A DNA stretch of 11,378 nt, taken from the NCBI GenBank assembly GCA_964565165.1, contig CAZMDJ010000037.1, positions 1 to 11,378 on the forward strand, written 5' to 3'. The first letter of the stretch is position 1. Every line of letters begins with the position of its first letter. The position numbers and the translations under genes were made by a program. A model generated the notes under the pieces. That model was not told where the DNA came from, searched no databases, and saw only the letters and a list, made by a program, of their open reading frames with translations. This DNA comes from ZLKRG08 sp964565165 (lineage in GTDB: Bacteria; Actinomycetota; Actinomycetes; Nanopelagicales; Nanopelagicaceae). This document shows, piece by piece, positions 1 to 7,511 of the stretch.

Positions 1-47
1 AGAAGGCGCAGAAAGTGAGTAAAGCAAAAGCTCTGAAGGAAAGTTAA
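1..47 (+). CDS. C-terminal tail of an upstream gene (partial)
   Basis: An open frame enters from the left edge (codons from position 3) and stops at a TAA at 45-47. It gives only 14 residues, rich in lysine and ending in Lys-Glu-Ser. A hairpin terminator begins about ten bases later, so a plus-strand gene is expected to end here. The fragment is too short to assign a family. The lysine-rich character would suit a nucleic-acid-binding protein tail, but that is a guess. Confidence 0.35.
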   Translation, partial: KAQKVSKAKALKES

Positions 48-57
48 GTGCGACGTT

Positions 58-82
58 AAGGTCTGGGTGAGTCAGGCCTTTT
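58..82 (+). terminator. Rho-independent-type terminator of the upstream gene
   Basis: The arms AAGGTCTG (58-65) and CAGGCCTT (73-80) form an 8-bp stem with one G-U pair and a 7-base loop. The T run that follows is short (79-82). The hairpin lies just after the upstream stop codon. The minus-strand amidotransferase gene ends about 50 bases away and could also use the hairpin, but that side lacks a T tract. Confidence 0.55.
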
Positions 83-133
83 GCGTACTCAGCTTTCTAG
101 CCTTCTGCACCTAACTGATTTTTAGCTTGAAAA

Positions 134-859
134 CTATAGCTTGGCAGTTTCGAACGAGCGATCGTGGCGATCGATAACCAACATTGTGTGATTCGGAATG
201 TTGTGCCATCCATCCTGCGGCCATCCACTCGACGCAACAACAATCGCGTGCTCATCTTCCTTGTAATGAAGATCGTAATAATCCTCGCCACCGAAATCCG
301 GACGCTTCTCATTATTGTGCTCCGAAATAACAATCATCTTTGTCGGCGACAACAACATCGCGTTAATACTTGAAAACTCAGCATGCTCTTTAATCAACTT
401 AACCGCAGCTTTAATGCCCGGCACCAAACCCAGCTCTTCAATCTTCTGCACAACTAAAAGGAAATATCGCTCTGAGTCAGTATTACCGACCGCTTCCTTC
501 AAATAGCGCGGCGCAATAAATTCATCCAACGCAGCCGGAGGCGTAATAGATCCATTATGTGTAAATGAATACTTACCGAAATGGAAAGGGTGCGCATTCT
601 CTTTATTAACCGGCAAACCAGATGTCGCCCAACGTAAATGCAAAAGCGATCCATCAGTCTTTGTCTTCTTGATAACTTCCATAAAGTCTGGACTCTTCGC
701 AGCCGCTGTCGCTTCTTTGAAAACTTCACCGCTCTTATCAGTGATACCCCAACCATCGCAATGGATTGAAGATAGATTTACGAAATCTTGGAAATCTTTT
801 CCAACAACAGTAGAAAAATCAGTATCAGAATCAGACACGTACCCTAAAAGACGACACAT
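134..859 (-). CDS. Class II glutamine amidotransferase-like protein (YafJ/EgtC type)
   Basis: A 241-residue Ntn-hydrolase-fold protein resembling the stand-alone class II glutamine amidotransferases (GATase_4 family). In this family the Cys after the initiator Met becomes the N-terminal nucleophile, which fixes the start at 859. The protein then begins Met-Cys-Arg-Leu-Leu-Gly; a start at 910 would bury the Cys behind 17 residues. A purine-rich AAGGGAAGGG at 871-880 is the likely ribosome site, though 11 bases away. Visible motifs are HCDGWG (33-38), the glutamine-binding RWATSG (76-81), NAHPF (88-92) and the oxyanion-hole HNG (101-103). It should release ammonia from, or hydrolyse, a gamma-glutamyl amide in the cytoplasm. 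No synthase domain is attached and the acceptor is unknown. It is divergent from the permease gene. A gamma-glutamyl hydrolase related to EgtC (ergothioneine pathway) is possible, but no egt genes are nearby. Confidence 0.85.
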   Translation of the reverse strand: MCRLLGYVSDSDTDFSTVVGKDFQDFVNLSSIHCDGWGITDKSGEVFKEATAAAKSPDFMEVIKKTKTDGSLLHLRWATSGLPVNKENAHPFHFGKYSFTHNGSITPPAALDEFIAPRYLKEAVGNTDSERYFLLVVQKIEELGLVPGIKAAVKLIKEHAEFSSINAMLLSPTKMIVISEHNNEKRPDFGGEDYYDLHYKEDEHAIVVASSGWPQDGWHNIPNHTMLVIDRHDRSFETAKL

Positions 860-909
860 TTGCTCAATAACCCTTCCCTTTAGGTGCATTCTAGGAGTAC
901 AAAGAACCA

Positions 910-928
910 TTCGGTGACCGCCACCGAA
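910..928. promoter_or_regulatory. Inverted repeat in the divergent control region
   Basis: TTCGGTG (910-916) and CACCGAA (922-928) are perfect 7-base arms around a 5-base spacer. A smaller nested palindrome, CGGTGACCG, lies at 912-920. The repeat is about 50 bases upstream of the amidotransferase start and 107 bases before the permease start. It could be an operator or a leader hairpin of the amidotransferase mRNA. No T tract follows on either strand, so a terminator is unlikely. The function is inferred only from position. Confidence 0.4.
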
Positions 929-957
929 AGGATTAGTTCTGGCTTAAGTGTTACCAC

Positions 958-985
958 TTGTGATGTTACGAAAGTTTCTTACAAA
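958..985 (+). promoter_or_regulatory. Weak candidate promoter for the permease gene
   Basis: TTGTGA (958-963) and TACAAA (980-985) are separated by 16 bases and could serve as -35 and -10 elements. Both match the sigma-70-type consensus only partly. Just upstream, AAGTG-TTAC-CACTT (946-959) is a small inverted repeat that could be an operator touching the -35 element. Confidence 0.3.
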
Positions 986-1020
986 TGGTCCCTCGTAATC
1001 ACATGCTGGAACATACGAAC

Positions 1021-1027
1021 AAAGGAG
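1021..1027 (+). promoter_or_regulatory. Ribosome binding site that fixes a TTG start
   Basis: AAAGGAG lies seven bases before the TTG at 1035. It is the best Shine-Dalgarno match nearby and supports the unusual start codon of the permease gene. Confidence 0.7.
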
Positions 1028-1034
1028 TTCATTC

Positions 1035-2549
1035 TTGAGCGCACATGATGATGACGCCAAACTCTTAGAGTCACTCGGATACAAGCAAGAGTTCACTCGT
1101 CGCTGGTCTGGTTTCTCTAACTTCGCAATCTCGTTCTCGATCATTTCAGTTCTGTCAGGATGTTTCACAACTTTCGGACAAGCTTGGAATAACGGTGGAC
1201 CAATTGCTATTTCAATTGGCTGGCCAATTATTTCTATCTTTATTCTTTTAATTGCTTTCGCAATGGCGGAACTAGTTTCTGCAATGCCAACTGCTGGTGG
1301 AATTTTCTACTGGGCGTTCGCGCTAGGTAAGCCTGTGCATGGTTGGATTACCGGTTGGTTAAACCTTGTAGGTCTTGTCGCAGTTATCGCTGGCGTTGAC
1401 TACGGTTTTGCAACCTTCTTCACCACAACAATGAGTTTGTTCAATGACTGGTGGAATCCAACAAACCTAACACTCGTGTTCATGGTCTTCGTGGTAACAG
1501 TTCTACTTCACATCATGATGAACATTTACGGCGCAAAAATCATTCACTTGCTCCAGAACATCAACGTTTATTGGCACGTTTTTGGTGTGGCAGCAATCCT
1601 TGCAATCTTGGTATTCCTACCTAAGAGCCACCAGTCTGCTGAATGGGTTTTCACAACTCGCAATAACAATTCTGGTTTCTCTGAGAGCATGTATTGGTTC
1701 TATGTATTGCCACTTGGCTTCTTGCTTACTCAGTACACAATTACCGGCTTCGATGCATCCGCACACGTTTCTGAAGAAACAGGTGGCGCATCTAAGGCTG
1801 CAGCTAAAGGTATGTGGCAATCAGTTGCATTCTCAGCTGTCGGTGGTTGGTTATTGCTTCTTGCATTCCTCTTCGCAGCAACAGATGTTGATGCGCTAAA
1901 TAAAGCAGGTGGTTTCGCACCAGCAATCTTCGAATCAGCGCTATCTTCTGGTTGGGCACAGATTCTGATGATCATTACCTGCGTAGGTCAGTTCTTCTGC
2001 GGTATGTCTTGCGTAACTGCAGCATCACGTATGTTGTTCGCGTTCTCTCGTGACCGCGCTGTTCCAGGTCACCAGTACTGGACAAAGCTTGATGGAAATC
2101 GCAACCCATCACATGCTGCATTCGGTGTTGGTTTCTTCGCAATCATCCTGACACTGCCTGCACTTTGGGCACCAGAAGGAACAGTTGTTCCAATCGCATT
2201 CTTCGCTGTTACATCAGTGACCGTGCTTGGACTATTCCTTTCATTCATGATTCCAATTTATCTACGTTGGAAGCAGGGCGAACACTTCGCTGCAGGTTCA
2301 TGGAACCTTGGCAAGCACTACAAGTGGATTAATCCAATTGCAGTTGTTGAAATTATTTTGATTTCAATTGTTCTTTGCCTACCTACAACTCCAGCTGGTG
2401 TGCCAGGAAATGAGAACTTCTCATGGATGGCAGTTCAGTACGCACCAATCGCACTTGCAGCGATCTTGATCTTTGCAATGGGTTGGTGGAAGTTAAGTGC
2501 TCACAAGTGGTTTAAAGCGCCAGAGCACCAAGCACGTTTAGTTAAGTAA
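1035..2549 (+). CDS. APC-superfamily amino acid/amine permease
   Basis: A 504-residue polytopic membrane protein of the amino acid-polyamine-organocation superfamily. The N-terminal signature (LGYKQEF near residue 14, then FSNFAISFSIIS near 27-38) resembles the amino acid/choline transporter branch that contains fungal GABA and choline permeases. About twelve hydrophobic segments run from residue 27 to about 485, with a short charged C-terminal tail. The start is TTG: AAAGGAG at 1021-1027 is seven bases upstream, and the nearby ATG triplets at 1045-1053 are out of frame. A strong terminator follows. The neighbouring gamma-glutamyl-ligase-like, alcohol and aldehyde dehydrogenase genes suggest import of an amine, amino alcohol or amino acid. 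The exact substrate cannot be read from the sequence. Confidence 0.9.
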   Translation: MSAHDDDAKLLESLGYKQEFTRRWSGFSNFAISFSIISVLSGCFTTFGQAWNNGGPIAISIGWPIISIFILLIAFAMAELVSAMPTAGGIFYWAFALGKPVHGWITGWLNLVGLVAVIAGVDYGFATFFTTTMSLFNDWWNPTNLTLVFMVFVVTVLLHIMMNIYGAKIIHLLQNINVYWHVFGVAAILAILVFLPKSHQSAEWVFTTRNNNSGFSESMYWFYVLPLGFLLTQYTITGFDASAHVSEETGGASKAAAKGMWQSVAFSAVGGWLLLLAFLFAATDVDALNKAGGFAPAIFESALSSGWAQILMIITCVGQFFCGMSCVTAASRMLFAFSRDRAVPGHQYWTKLDGNRNPSHAAFGVGFFAIILTLPALWAPEGTVVPIAFFAVTSVTVLGLFLSFMIPIYLRWKQGEHFAAGSWNLGKHYKWINPIAVVEIILISIVLCLPTTPAGVPGNENFSWMAVQYAPIALAAILIFAMGWWKLSAHKWFKAPEHQARLVK

Positions 2550-2580
2550 CCACTAACTAAACGCATTTAATTAAAGTGCT

Positions 2581-2628
2581 AGCGCGCTCGTCTTCCATTG
2601 CGAAGGCGGGCGCGCTGCATTAGTTTTT
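2581..2628 (+). terminator. Strong hairpin terminator after the permease gene
   Basis: Two 15-base arms (2581-2595 and 2602-2616) pair completely with two G-U wobbles, closing on the loop CATTGC. The stem is GC-rich, and a TTTTT tract follows at 2624-2628, eight bases after the stem. It separates the permease transcript from the SDR-ligase-aldehyde dehydrogenase unit, at least partly. Confidence 0.8.
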
Positions 2629-2654
2629 AGCAATAGTTTTTCAAAACTTAGAAT
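2626..2654 (+). promoter_or_regulatory. Candidate promoter for the SDR-ligase-ALDH unit
   Basis: TAGAAT (2649-2654) matches the -10 consensus at five of six bases. The best spaced -35 is the poor TTTAGC (2626-2631), 17 bases upstream. The site lies after the permease terminator and would leave a leader of roughly 25 bases containing the ribosome site AAGGGGAAAG (2669-2678). Confidence 0.4.
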
Positions 2655-2684
2655 TCTTCATATTAATTAAGGGGAAAGATCACT

Positions 2685-3449
2685 ATGGGCAGAGTACAAG
2701 ACCGCGTAGCAATCGTTACCGGTGCGGCTTCTGGAATCGGCGAAGCAAGTGCAATCCGATTAGCAGAAGAAGGCGCAATTGTTGTTTGCGCAGATATTAA
2801 TTTAAATGGCGCCGACGCAGTTGCTAAGAAAATTCAAGCAATGGGTGGCAGAGCAAATGCATTTAAGATCGACATCTCAGATTCAGATCAGTGCGATGCA
2901 TGTGCTGCAGATACTTTAAAGCGACACGGCTCAATTGATATCTTGGTAAATAACGCAGGCGTAAATCTGCCAGGAACATTCCACGAAGTTCCAAACGAAA
3001 TCATTCAGAAGACTTTGCAGATCAACGTAGCCGGCATGATGTATCTAAGCCGTTCGGTAATTCCTCAGATGCTTAAGCAGAAGAGCGGTTCAATCGTAAA
3101 TATGTCTTCGATCAACGGACTTGTTTCAGAACCTTTCTTGGCGGTTTACTCCGCATCAAAGGGCGCAGTTGTGATGCTGACTCGCGGTATCGCACTTGAT
3201 TACGCAAAAACCGGAATCCGCTGCAACGCAATCTGCCCAGGTTGGGTCGATACACCTATTAACTATGCGCACGCAGATCTACTTGGTGGAATTCAAAAGG
3301 TTTACGACGGAATCTCCGCATTCCAGCCAATCGGTCGCCCAGGCGAACCACGCGAAATCGCACATTTAGTTCTCTTCTTGGCATCGGACGAGGCTTCGTT
3401 CATCACCGGATCAGTAATTTCTGCTGACGGTGGCATGTCAGCGATGTAA
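2685..3449 (+). CDS. Short-chain dehydrogenase/reductase (SDR), probably NAD-dependent
   Basis: A classical SDR of 254 residues, the usual length. The cofactor motif TGAASGIG is at 12-19. Asp37 at the end of the second strand favours NAD over NADP. NNAG is at 89-92. The catalytic set is Asn114, Ser142, Tyr155 and Lys159, with the proper 13-residue Ser-Tyr spacing. PG-W-V-D-T follows near 230 and the C-terminus has SADGG. It oxidises an alcohol or reduces a carbonyl in the cytoplasm. It leads a probable operon, 65 bases before the glutamine-synthetase-like gene. In that context it could oxidise the hydroxyl of a gamma-glutamylated amino alcohol, but substrates of SDRs cannot be assigned from motifs alone. 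The start has a good ribosome site, AAGGGGAAAG. Confidence 0.9.
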   Translation: MGRVQDRVAIVTGAASGIGEASAIRLAEEGAIVVCADINLNGADAVAKKIQAMGGRANAFKIDISDSDQCDACAADTLKRHGSIDILVNNAGVNLPGTFHEVPNEIIQKTLQINVAGMMYLSRSVIPQMLKQKSGSIVNMSSINGLVSEPFLAVYSASKGAVVMLTRGIALDYAKTGIRCNAICPGWVDTPINYAHADLLGGIQKVYDGISAFQPIGRPGEPREIAHLVLFLASDEASFITGSVISADGGMSAM

Positions 3450-3514
3450 AGACTTTCACCCAATTCACTCTAAAAACCATTCACAAATTCGGACATTAAG
3501 GATAAGTTCTCACA

Positions 3515-4870
3515 ATGAGCCTCAGCGTTGAGCAGTTAAAAAAAGATGTAGCAGATGGATCAATTGATACCGTCGTAGTTGTAATGACAGATATGCAAGG
3601 TCGCTTAGTCGGCAAGCGCATCTCTGGCCAATTTTTCGTAGATGAAATCATGAAGCACGGCACTGAAGGTTGTAACTACCTTCTAGCTGTCGATATCGAT
3701 ATGAATACTGTTGAAGGTTATGACATGTCTTCATGGGATCGCGGATATTCAGATTTCGCCATGATTCCAGATATGTCGACTCTTCGTTACGTTCCTTGGC
3801 AAGAAGGTGCGGCGATGGTTACTGCAGATGTGCAGTGGCTAGATCACACAGATGTTGTTGCTTCACCTCGCCAGATTCTTCGTCGCCAAATCAAGCGACT
3901 TGAAGAAGCGGGAATGAAAGCATTTGTCGGAACCGAACTTGAATTTATTGTTTTCAACGATACTTACGAAGAGGCTTGGAACAAGCGCTACCGCAATTTG
4001 ATTCCAGCTAACCAATACAACGTTGATTATTCAATCCTTGGTGGTTCACGTATCGAGCCTCTGCTTCGCCAAATTCGTTTGGGAATGACAGCAGCGGGAA
4101 TGTATGTCGAATCTGTAAAGGGCGAGTGCAACTACGGTCAGCACGAAATCGCATTTAAGTATGACGAAGCTTTAAAGACTTGCGACAACCACGTTATCTA
4201 TAAGAATGGTGCAAAAGAGATTGCATCAGATATGGGTTATGCGCTTACCTTCATGGCTAAGTTCAACGAACGCGAAGGTAACTCTTCACATATTCACTGC
4301 TCATTCCGTGGCCTTGATGGATCAATGGTTCTGGCAGATGACAACGATAAGGAACATGGTTTATCTGAACTTGGTAAGCACTTCCTTGCAGGTATGCAGG
4401 CTCACCTACGCGAACTTTCATTGATGTGGGCGCCAACAATTAACTCATATAAGCGCTATCAACCAGGCTCTTTCGCACCTACAGCAATTCGCTGGGGCCG
4501 CGATAACCGCACCTGTGCGCTTCGTTTAGTTGGAAAAGGCCAATCACTTCGCGTTGAAAACCGCGTTCCTGGTGGCGATGTAAATCCTTATCTAGCTGTT
4601 GCGGGCATGATTGCTGCAGGTTTAGACGGAATTCAGAAGAAGCTTCCACTTGAACCAGCGTTCGTTGGAAATGCCTATGCATCTGATTCAGAGTTCGTGC
4701 CTCACACAATGGAGATGGCGCAGAAACTTTGGTCAGAATCTGCTTTCGTTAAAGAAGCATTTGGTGAAGAAGTTCAGAAGCATTACACCAACATGGCACA
4801 AGTTGAAATTGAAGCATATGGAAAAGCTGTCACTGACTGGGAGCTAATCCGTAACTTCGAACGTTACTAA
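3515..4870 (+). CDS. Glutamine-synthetase-like gamma-glutamyl-amine ligase
   Basis: A 451-residue protein of the glutamine synthetase fold, with an N-terminal beta-grasp part (TDMQGRLVGKR near 25-35) and the catalytic barrel. Expected active-site elements are present: GTELEF (139-144, with metal ligands Glu141 and Glu143), Glu204 and Glu211 in ECNYGQHE, His259 in GNSSHIHCS, NSYKR (310-314) and R346-x-E348-x-R350 followed by PGGDVNPYL. The adenylylation loop (Tyr in a YDLP-like setting) of true nitrogen-assimilating enzymes is absent. Divergent members of this family, such as PuuA, IpuC and Streptomyces GlnA3 and GlnA4, use ATP to join glutamate to polyamines, alkylamines or ethanolamine. The permease, dehydrogenases and amidotransferase-fold hydrolases nearby support that role over ammonia assimilation. 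AAGGAT at 3498-3503 precedes the ATG. The choice of amine is unknown. Confidence 0.85.
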   Translation: MSLSVEQLKKDVADGSIDTVVVVMTDMQGRLVGKRISGQFFVDEIMKHGTEGCNYLLAVDIDMNTVEGYDMSSWDRGYSDFAMIPDMSTLRYVPWQEGAAMVTADVQWLDHTDVVASPRQILRRQIKRLEEAGMKAFVGTELEFIVFNDTYEEAWNKRYRNLIPANQYNVDYSILGGSRIEPLLRQIRLGMTAAGMYVESVKGECNYGQHEIAFKYDEALKTCDNHVIYKNGAKEIASDMGYALTFMAKFNEREGNSSHIHCSFRGLDGSMVLADDNDKEHGLSELGKHFLAGMQAHLRELSLMWAPTINSYKRYQPGSFAPTAIRWGRDNRTCALRLVGKGQSLRVENRVPGGDVNPYLAVAGMIAAGLDGIQKKLPLEPAFVGNAYASDSEFVPHTMEMAQKLWSESAFVKEAFGEEVQKHYTNMAQVEIEAYGKAVTDWELIRNFERY

Positions 4871-4904
4871 AAAATATTTTAAGAGAAACTATTAGAAGGA
4901 AAAG

Positions 4905-6269
4905 ATGAGTACAACTTACGATGTAATGAACCCTGCCACCGGCAAAGCTGTTAAGCAGATAAAAGAAGCATCAGTCGAAGAGACTGATGCAATTATTGCT
5001 AAAGCAGCCGAAGCATTTAAGTCTTGGAAAAATGTCACACCGTATGATCGTTCAAATCTACTTCGTGCTTTCTCAAATAAAGTTCGCGAACATCGCGAAG
5101 AGCTTGCGCAGTTAGAGATCGATAACTCAGGACATACGCGCGGTAACGCACTTTGGGAAGCAGATAACGTTGCAAATGTTTTGAATTACTACGCAGGTGT
5201 TCCAGAGCGTCTTTATGGTCGACAGATTCCAGTTGCTGGTGGCATCGACATTACTTTCAAAGAACCAATCGGCGTTGTCGGAATCATTGTTCCTTGGAAC
5301 TTCCCAATGCCAATTGCAGGTTGGGGTTTCTCTGCCGCGCTTGCAACAGGTAACACCGTTGTTTTAAAGCCAGCAGAGTTAACACCGCTAACTGCGATTC
5401 GTTTAGGCGAATTAGCGCTAGAAGCTGGCATTCCAGAGGGCGTTCTAAACATCATCCCTGGCAAGGGCAGCGTGGTTGGAAATCGCTTTGTAACCAATCC
5501 TTTGGTTCGCAAAGTTTCATTTACCGGTTCTACTGCAGTTGGTAAATCAATTATGGCTGGCGCAGCAGATCAAGTTAAGCGCGTAACTCTCGAACTTGGT
5601 GGCAAGAGCGCAAATATTATTTTCGCTGATTCAGATATCGAAGCAGCGGCAAATGCAGCACCAGGTGGAGTCTTTGATAACGCAGGTCAAGATTGCTGTG
5701 CACGCACACGTATCTTGGTGGAGAAGAAGGCTTTCGATAAGTTCATGGAACATTTCGAGAAGGCGGTTAAGGCATTCCGTTGCGAAGATCCAAATCTTGA
5801 TTCAGCTGGAATGGGTCCCTTAATTTCAAAGAAGCAGATGGATGTTGTCACTTCTTATATCGATGATTCAGTTGCATTCCAAGGTTCAATGAATCCTTCT
5901 GGTGATGGTTTCTGGGTTCCACCAACTGTATTGCTTCCAAAAGATACAAAGGCGAAGGCATGGCAAGAAGAGATCTTCGGACCTGTTGTTGCAGTTCTTC
6001 CATTTGAAGATGAAGCAGATGCAATTGAAAAGGCAAATGATTCAATCTACGGATTATCTGGCTCTATCTATACAAGTAATTTAGGTAAAGCGATTCGCGT
6101 ATCTCGCGCAGTAGAAACCGGAAATCTCTCTGTTAATTCACATTCATCTGTTCGCTACTGGACACCATTTGGTGGCTTTAAGCAATCAGGTTTAGGTCGT
6201 GCACTTGGTCCAGATTCTTTAGATATGTACACAGAGACTAAGAACGTTTTCTTCAACCAAGAGATGTAA
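4905..6269 (+). CDS. NAD(P)-dependent aldehyde dehydrogenase
   Basis: A 454-residue member of the ALDH superfamily. PWNFP (130-134, with oxyanion-hole Asn132), the cofactor Lys155, FTGS (206-209), general base Glu230 in LELGGKS and nucleophile Cys264 in GQDCC are all present, as is EEIFGPV. The C-terminal PFGGFKQSGLGR is typical. It oxidises an aldehyde to a carboxylate. The protein is shorter than the common 480-500 residues, and part of the deficit lies between about residues 320 and 345, where the segment before PPTVLL looks shortened. It starts 34 bases after the ligase gene with ribosome site AGAAGGA (4894-4900), so the two are probably cotranscribed. This suggests oxidation of a gamma-glutamyl-amino-aldehyde, as PuuC does in putrescine breakdown. 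Specificity is inferred from context. Confidence 0.92.
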   Translation: MSTTYDVMNPATGKAVKQIKEASVEETDAIIAKAAEAFKSWKNVTPYDRSNLLRAFSNKVREHREELAQLEIDNSGHTRGNALWEADNVANVLNYYAGVPERLYGRQIPVAGGIDITFKEPIGVVGIIVPWNFPMPIAGWGFSAALATGNTVVLKPAELTPLTAIRLGELALEAGIPEGVLNIIPGKGSVVGNRFVTNPLVRKVSFTGSTAVGKSIMAGAADQVKRVTLELGGKSANIIFADSDIEAAANAAPGGVFDNAGQDCCARTRILVEKKAFDKFMEHFEKAVKAFRCEDPNLDSAGMGPLISKKQMDVVTSYIDDSVAFQGSMNPSGDGFWVPPTVLLPKDTKAKAWQEEIFGPVVAVLPFEDEADAIEKANDSIYGLSGSIYTSNLGKAIRVSRAVETGNLSVNSHSSVRYWTPFGGFKQSGLGRALGPDSLDMYTETKNVFFNQEM

Positions 6270-6283
6270 ACAATCGCTTTAAA

Positions 6284-6319
6284 TAAAAAAAGGACTTGGT
6301 TACCCAAGTCCTTTTTTTA
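6284..6319. terminator. Bidirectional terminator between convergent genes
   Basis: Seven A residues plus GGACTTGG (6285-6299) pair perfectly with CCAAGTCC plus seven T residues (6304-6318) around the tetraloop TTAC. A further T-A pair extends the stem at 6284/6319. The A run and T run give a proper U tract on both strands. It lies between the aldehyde dehydrogenase stop (6269) and the alcohol dehydrogenase stop (6330), so it serves both units. Confidence 0.92.
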
Positions 6320-6329
6320 TGCTTAAAAG

Positions 6330-7496
6330 CTAGCGTGCGCTTAGCGCCAACGCAGAGTTAAACGCTTCGACAACTTCTTCCTTGCTCCATGGTGTTGGAG
6401 CTTGGGTAATAAAGAAGTCTTTTAGTGCGATATCAGCTAATTCATCGATATCTTTAGATTCAAAGCCAAGGCTTGAAAGCACAGGGAACTGAAGTTCCTT
6501 AAGGATCTGTGCAACTTTCTTAATTACACGTGAACCATCCTTGGTGCCATCCTGCGGAAGTCCCATCGCATCAGCAATACGTTCCATCTTCTCTGGAACC
6601 ACGCGTGCTTCGCGAGTAAGTGTTTCAACTAGAACTAAACCAATTGTTAAACCGTGTGGCACATGCTTTAAGCCACCGATTGCTTGGCCAAGTGAATGCT
6701 CAGCGGTGCAATCAGAGATGTTCATAGTTAAACCAGCCATCATCGAACCTGCAGCCATATTTGCGCGAGCAACCTTGTCGTTGCCATCTTTAAACGCAGC
6801 AACAAGAGCTGGTGTCATCATGCGAACAGCTTCGTAACCAATCGCATCTCCAATTGGTGTTGAGCATTTAGCAATGATTCCGGCAATTGCTTGTGCAAGC
6901 GCATCGATTCCAGTATTTGCAGTCATTGATGGTGGCATTGAATAAGTAAGAACAGGATCTACAAGTGCAACTTGTGCACGTAGATTTCCATTTGCGATAC
7001 CTGCTTTACGTCCTGCTTCAGGATCAGAGATAACTGAACCACCTGAAACTTCAGAACCGGTACCTGCAGATGTTGGAAGTGCAATCAGAGGAATTGTTGG
7101 GTTTGGATAAACCGGCGCCTTTGATTGGAATTCGCGGAATGTGCAATTTAATTGTGCGCAAAGACGTGCAGCTTTTGCAGTATCAATAACTGATCCGCCA
7201 CCAAGTGCGATAACTGAATCGCAACCAGCTGCTTTAAGCGCTGAAATCGCATCTTCAACCATCTGAATTGTTGGTTCGCCAGCTGGCTTTTCAAAGATTG
7301 TTACATCGCAAGCAGCTTTGACTTTAGTAATCAGCGCTGCAGCAGCCGGATTAAATCTCTCAATACCTTCATCAACCATCAAGAAAGGTTTCTTGCTCTC
7401 AACTTCCTTAATTACATCTGGAAGTGTTTCAGCAATTCCGTCGCCGAAGCGGACCTTTACAGGAAGGTGATTATTAAATGCATGCATGTTTTCCAT
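6330..7496 (-). CDS. Iron-type (group III) alcohol dehydrogenase with altered metal site
   Basis: A 388-residue group III alcohol dehydrogenase, the normal length. It has an N-terminal nucleotide-binding half with GGGSVIDTAK (99-108) and LPTSAGTGSE (140-149), then a helical metal-binding half. By alignment to E. coli FucO (Asp196, His200, His263, His277), the metal ligands are Asp198, Gln202, His267 and His281. One histidine is therefore replaced by glutamine. The second His of the H-x3-H motif (FucO His267) is also Gln, at 271. Similar DALTQ variants occur in the family, so activity is not excluded. It is the last gene of the minus-strand unit, 15 bases after the amidotransferase-like gene; an AAAGG at 7509-7513 is its weak ribosome site. 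It could interconvert an alcohol and an aldehyde in the proposed gamma-glutamyl route, or act on an unrelated substrate. Confidence 0.88.
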   Translation of the reverse strand: MENMHAFNNHLPVKVRFGDGIAETLPDVIKEVESKKPFLMVDEGIERFNPAAAALITKVKAACDVTIFEKPAGEPTIQMVEDAISALKAAGCDSVIALGGGSVIDTAKAARLCAQLNCTFREFQSKAPVYPNPTIPLIALPTSAGTGSEVSGGSVISDPEAGRKAGIANGNLRAQVALVDPVLTYSMPPSMTANTGIDALAQAIAGIIAKCSTPIGDAIGYEAVRMMTPALVAAFKDGNDKVARANMAAGSMMAGLTMNISDCTAEHSLGQAIGGLKHVPHGLTIGLVLVETLTREARVVPEKMERIADAMGLPQDGTKDGSRVIKKVAQILKELQFPVLSSLGFESKDIDELADIALKDFFITQAPTPWSKEEVVEAFNSALALSAR

Positions 7497-7511
7497 GCAG
7501 CAAAGATACCT

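Noticed and set aside
1..106. Imperfect inverted repeat between 1-15 and 93-106
   Set aside because: The arms match with a small gap but are purine-rich on one strand and partly inside the upstream coding tail. A chance match is likely, and the stronger hairpin at 58-82 explains the termination signal.
134..910. Longer form of the class II amidotransferase starting at 910
   Set aside because: The extra 17 residues would place the catalytic Cys away from the N-terminus, which this family cannot tolerate without a processed propeptide, and no such signal is apparent.
944..1168. Minus-strand open frame of 74 codons across the permease start
   Set aside because: It overlaps the well-supported permease gene and its ribosome site, has no recognisable motif, and its composition looks like a reverse-frame shadow.
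5213..5512. Minus-strand open frame of 99 codons
   Set aside because: It sits inside the aldehyde dehydrogenase gene over its cofactor-binding region. No ribosome site or motif supports it.
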